The notes below the pieces were generated by a model. It had not been told where the DNA came from, ran no database searches, and saw only the letters and a list, made by a program, of their open reading frames with translations. A stretch of 64,000 bases of DNA from Cafeteria roenbergensis (lineage: Eukaryota > Sar > Bigyra > Bicosoecida > Cafeteriaceae), in NCBI GenBank assembly GCA_008330645.1, contig VLTN01000012.1, forward strand, positions 124,001 through 188,000, in the 5' to 3' direction. The position numbers and the translations under genes are program-made. Positions 61,321 to 64,000 of this stretch are shown piece after piece (position 1 is the first letter of the stretch; every line of letters starts with the position of its first letter).

Positions 61321-63990
61321 TCACTCGGTGCGCAGGAAGAACGTCTCGGTGCACGCAAACGCGCGCACGCACACCTCGTCCGCCTGGTAGCCGTGAAGCA
61401 TCCAGTCCACCACGCGCGCCGGGCGGGAGTAGAGCGTGCGGCAGCCCCACTTGGCCACCTGGCGCGGGATGAGGCCCTTGCAAACATCGTCCATTGCGTC
61501 CATCACGTGGTTGTACAGCTTGTAGAAGCGCTTGTGGCGTTCCATGCGGTAAAGCGCGCGGTAGCTTTCGCGGGGGCCCGTCTTGTACTTGACGCCCGGC
61601 AGCGTGGCGGCCGCCTTGTAATTGAGCGCGGCAGGGTCCGTCACCGACGGGTCAGTCTTGAGGCCAGCCTCCTTCTGCAGGCGGGTCAGCTGGTGAGACC
61701 TGTCTGTTGTCTGGGACCGCCCACCTGTGAAATCCGGCGTGTCAGTTCCCTCCGTCGGCCTGTACTGGGCGTCGTCCGCGTCGGCGGGGTAGGTGTTGAG
61801 GCCAGTCCACCCGGCGTTGGTCGGGCCACCCATCTCCCCGGGCTCGCCGTGAAGGTCGCCGATGACTCCCAGCCCGTGGTACGACACGTCCGGGTGGTCG
61901 CGCGCCGCCGCGTCGCCGTCCATGGGCAGGTGGCGCGGCGATTTGCGCGGCAGGCCCCACGTGTGGCTGCCGGAAGGCTCGCCCCGAAGCGCCGCCGCCA
62001 CGTCGGGAACCTTGTTCGCCGCGCCGCTGGGGCCTCCGTACGCCTCCTCCAGAGCGCTCGTCGCGGCATCGTGCGCGGTGGCCGCGAGCGCACCCTGCTC
62101 CTGCCTGTGGGAGGCCCAGAAGGCATCGGCGTCGGCAACCGCAGCCTCGGCCGCGTCGGCGGCGCGGGCGCGCACTCTGGCCTCCTCCGCGGCAATGCTC
62201 TCAAGCGTTTGCGGGGCCAGGCTGGGCGTTGCGCTGGCGTCGGGCGCCGGCTCGGTGGGCTGGGCGGCAGCGCTTGGGGTGGCTGTGGGCGTCTCCCCGT
62301 CGTTCGACGTCTCGTCGTCGGTCGAGGAGCGAGCCTGGCGGAAGCGTTGCTCGGACGTCGCTGCCGTGGGGCCCTCCCCCCGCGTTGCCTCGGTAGCGAT
62401 GCCCACCAGCGCGGAGCGGAACTCGTTCATCTCGTCAGCCGCCCGCTTGGCGGCTGCAGGGGGCGCCACCGCCGAGCGACGGGAGGGCGCCGCGGCGGGA
62501 ACGCCAGACCCGCCGGGCATGGCAGCGCGGAAGCGGGCGTCGCGGCCGGCGGCCCCAGCCCCAGACACCTGCTGCTGCGGCGGCATCTGCTGCTGCGGCG
62601 GCATCTGCTGCTGCGGCGGCATCTGCTGCTGCGGCGGCATCTGCTGCTGCGGCGGCACCTGCTGCTGCGGCGGCATGCCCATCGAGGCGAAACGCGGGTC
62701 GGAGAACGAGCCGGGTCCAGCGGGTCCGGCGCCTCCCACATCCCCGATACCAGGCGCGCTCAGCGCCTGCGGCTGGGGCTGAGCCTGCCCTGGCGCCCCG
62801 ACGCCGGCGGGGAAGCCCTGGAACGCCGCCTGGGCGCCGGCCGCGAACTGCGCCGCAAACGACCCGGCGCCCGGACTTTCGGGCGCGAAACCGCTCCCGG
62901 AGGCAGAGCCAGCACCGGCGGCCGAAGGGCCCGTCGGCGCCCCTCCGAAGCCCATATCGACAATACCGCGAAACCGCTGCGCCCCAGCCCCGCCGGCCCC
63001 GTACTGCTGGGCCAGCTGCTGCTGCTGGGCCTGGATTTGCTGCTGCATGTGCTCGGGCGCGGCGGCGCCGCCCACAGGCGCAAAGCCGCCCGCAGGCCCG
63101 AAGCCACTTGCCGGGCCAGCCATGCCGGGCGCAGGCGCAAAGCCGCTTGCCGGGCCGGCCATGCCGGGCGCCCCGGCAACGAGCTTAGCGGCGTCCATGC
63201 CCGCAGGCAGGTCGCTCTTGAATCGGTAGTTCTTCATAAACTCTGCCGTCTTGGCGGCGGCCTCGGCCATGGGGTTGCCGTCGTCCGCGACCACGTCGGG
63301 GTGGGCCTTGGCAAATGCTCGCGCGTCCTTCATTGCCCTCCGCTCCGCCGCGTCGAAGTTCGGGGTGGGCAGGGTCCCGAGGTCCCCGATGAGGCCCTCG
63401 AAACCGCTGAGGGGGGCCCGGCCAGCCTTGGACCCGCTGGCAGAGCCAGTTGTCTGCAGGAGCGACGCGGCAAACGCGTCAGAACCGCTGCCCACCTGCT
63501 CGGCGAAACGTTCCGCCGACGCAGCGAGCTCCTCGTCAAGGCCGGCAGAGCCTCGTAGATGCGGCTCTGCCTGCATCGCGCGGCGAAGCAGCTGCTGGCG
63601 GGCAGTCGCCGCCTCTGCGCTGGCCCTGCGCACCCACGCGTCCACAGCCAGCGCCGCCTCGGCGGGGGGGAGGCCGACGATGGCGGCCTGGATGCGGGCA
63701 GCGTGGAGGGCGTCGCTCTCCGCAGTCATCTGGAGGAAGGACTCCGCCCAGGACGGCCTCGCCTCCGCATCGGGCGCAAACTCCGCACCGGCGGTTTCGC
63801 CGGCGGTGCTCCGGTCCGCGTGGCTGGCGGCACCCGCGCCGGCGTCGGAGCTGGCTTTGGCGCCGGCACCGGGCGCGGCGGCGTCAGCCGCGTCAGCCGC
63901 CGCCGCCCCCGTCTGCACGAATCCCAGAGCACTGAGAGCGCGGCCGGCGAGGCTGGTCTTTGGCCAGGTGACGGGCTGAGAGCCTCCCAT
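61321..63990 (-). CDS. Unknown 889-residue protein with PQQQ repeat and conserved-looking C-terminus
   Basis: Single open frame from ATG 63990 (context GGCCATGG) to 61321. An upstream exon beyond the window edge cannot be excluded. The first 190 residues are Ala-rich helices (LQMTAESDALHAARIQAAIV; VDAWVRRASAEAATARQQLL). Then comes a Gly/Ala/Pro/Phe low-complexity region with GMAGPASGF repeats, a six-fold MPPQQQ repeat (about residues 440-475) and acidic/Ser-rich sequence. The last 110 residues are compact and rich in aromatic and basic residues (GPRESYRALYRMERHKRFYK; LIPRQVAKWGCRTLYSRPAR), as if a folded domain. I do not recognise it. No membrane segment or signal peptide is visible. The N-terminal half and the long disordered linker contain the GGCAGAGCC and GCGAAACCGC words shared with CDT1 and the RAP gene. 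Confidence 0.65.
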   Translation of the reverse strand: MGGSQPVTWPKTSLAGRALSALGFVQTGAAAADAADAAAPGAGAKASSDAGAGAASHADRSTAGETAGAEFAPDAEARPSWAESFLQMTAESDALHAARIQAAIVGLPPAEAALAVDAWVRRASAEAATARQQLLRRAMQAEPHLRGSAGLDEELAASAERFAEQVGSGSDAFAASLLQTTGSASGSKAGRAPLSGFEGLIGDLGTLPTPNFDAAERRAMKDARAFAKAHPDVVADDGNPMAEAAAKTAEFMKNYRFKSDLPAGMDAAKLVAGAPGMAGPASGFAPAPGMAGPASGFGPAGGFAPVGGAAAPEHMQQQIQAQQQQLAQQYGAGGAGAQRFRGIVDMGFGGAPTGPSAAGAGSASGSGFAPESPGAGSFAAQFAAGAQAAFQGFPAGVGAPGQAQPQPQALSAPGIGDVGGAGPAGPGSFSDPRFASMGMPPQQQVPPQQQMPPQQQMPPQQQMPPQQQMPPQQQVSGAGAAGRDARFRAAMPGGSGVPAAAPSRRSAVAPPAAAKRAADEMNEFRSALVGIATEATRGEGPTAATSEQRFRQARSSTDDETSNDGETPTATPSAAAQPTEPAPDASATPSLAPQTLESIAAEEARVRARAADAAEAAVADADAFWASHRQEQGALAATAHDAATSALEEAYGGPSGAANKVPDVAAALRGEPSGSHTWGLPRKSPRHLPMDGDAAARDHPDVSYHGLGVIGDLHGEPGEMGGPTNAGWTGLNTYPADADDAQYRPTEGTDTPDFTGGRSQTTDRSHQLTRLQKEAGLKTDPSVTDPAALNYKAAATLPGVKYKTGPRESYRALYRMERHKRFYKLYNHVMDAMDDVCKGLIPRQVAKWGCRTLYSRPARVVDWMLHGYQADEVCVRAFACTETFFLRTE
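62569..62677 (-). repeat. 18-bp coding repeat (MPPQQQ)n
   Basis: Six near-perfect 18-bp units (CTGCTGCTGCGGCGGCAT on the plus strand) encode Met/Val-Pro-Pro-Gln-Gln-Gln on the minus strand. Confidence 0.95.
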
Positions 63991-64000
63991 GGCCTTGACC

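Noticed and set aside
60757-63558. 933-codon plus-strand frame
   Set aside because: It is antisense to the 889-residue gene and crosses the intergenic region. The product is Arg/His/Leu-rich without domains, while the minus frame has an ATG in good context and a structured C-terminus.
1-64000. Integrated virus, virophage or retroelement
   Set aside because: No low-GC island, capsid, integrase, reverse transcriptase or long terminal repeats were seen; base composition is uniformly host-like.

Overview
This window is nuclear DNA of a GC-rich eukaryotic microbe. By eye it is around 70% GC, which I did not compute. The evidence for a eukaryote is direct. Several genes assemble only when short GT-AG introns are removed, starts often sit in a GCC(A/G)CCATGG-like context, and the proteins are eukaryote-specific (VPS29 of retromer, the replication licensing factor CDT1, a mitochondrial carrier, a TFAM-like two-HMG-box protein, a RAP-domain protein). 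High GC, short introns with an almost invariant GTGAG donor, very long Ala/Gly/Ser-rich proteins and a giant Ig-like-repeat membrane protein suggest a unicellular protist or alga. A GC-rich stramenopile such as a bicosoecid flagellate, or a microalga, would fit; this is inference. No rRNA, tRNA, CRISPR array, low-GC viral island or retroelement was found.

Layout. (1) Left edge to 6 kb: a partial unknown gene (minus, runs off the edge) and CDT1 (minus, two exons). (2) 6-19 kb: three genes whose products are probably all mitochondrial. They are a solute carrier (three exons, plus), a TFAM-like HMG-box protein (two exons, minus) and, divergent from the latter, a 3,045-residue RAP-domain protein (plus). 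(3) 20-30 kb: an unknown helical protein, a GT31-like Golgi glycosyltransferase (minus), a domesticated-looking PIF/Harbinger transposase gene carrying a large 12-bp minisatellite, and an unknown two-exon gene. (4) 30-38 kb: VPS29 (four exons, first exon only four codons), a two-TM protein resembling TMEM209 and a PIN-like carrier (three exons). (5) 38-61 kb: a secreted protein (five exons), an apparently single-exon 16-kb gene for a 5,355-residue Ig-like/Cys-rich/multi-TM surface protein, and a five-exon Cys-rich membrane protein. (6) Right edge: an 889-residue unknown with a Pro/Gln hexapeptide repeat and a compact C-terminal domain.

Genes are tightly packed and alternate in strand. There are divergent pairs with 150-650 bp between start codons and convergent pairs with 300-620 bp between stops. 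Because donors are GTGAG, the reading frame often appears to stop at the TGA inside the donor, so naive ORF ends at 31951, 39872, 58871 and elsewhere are splice sites rather than gene ends. I found no operon-like functional cluster beyond the mitochondrial trio.

The most unusual signals are two short words and their complements (GGCTCTGCC/GGCAGAGCC and GCGGTTTCGC/GCGAAACCGC) recurring inside several unrelated coding regions, the giant receptor-like gene, the minisatellite-bearing transposase-derived gene, and a 14-bp element shared by two divergent promoters.
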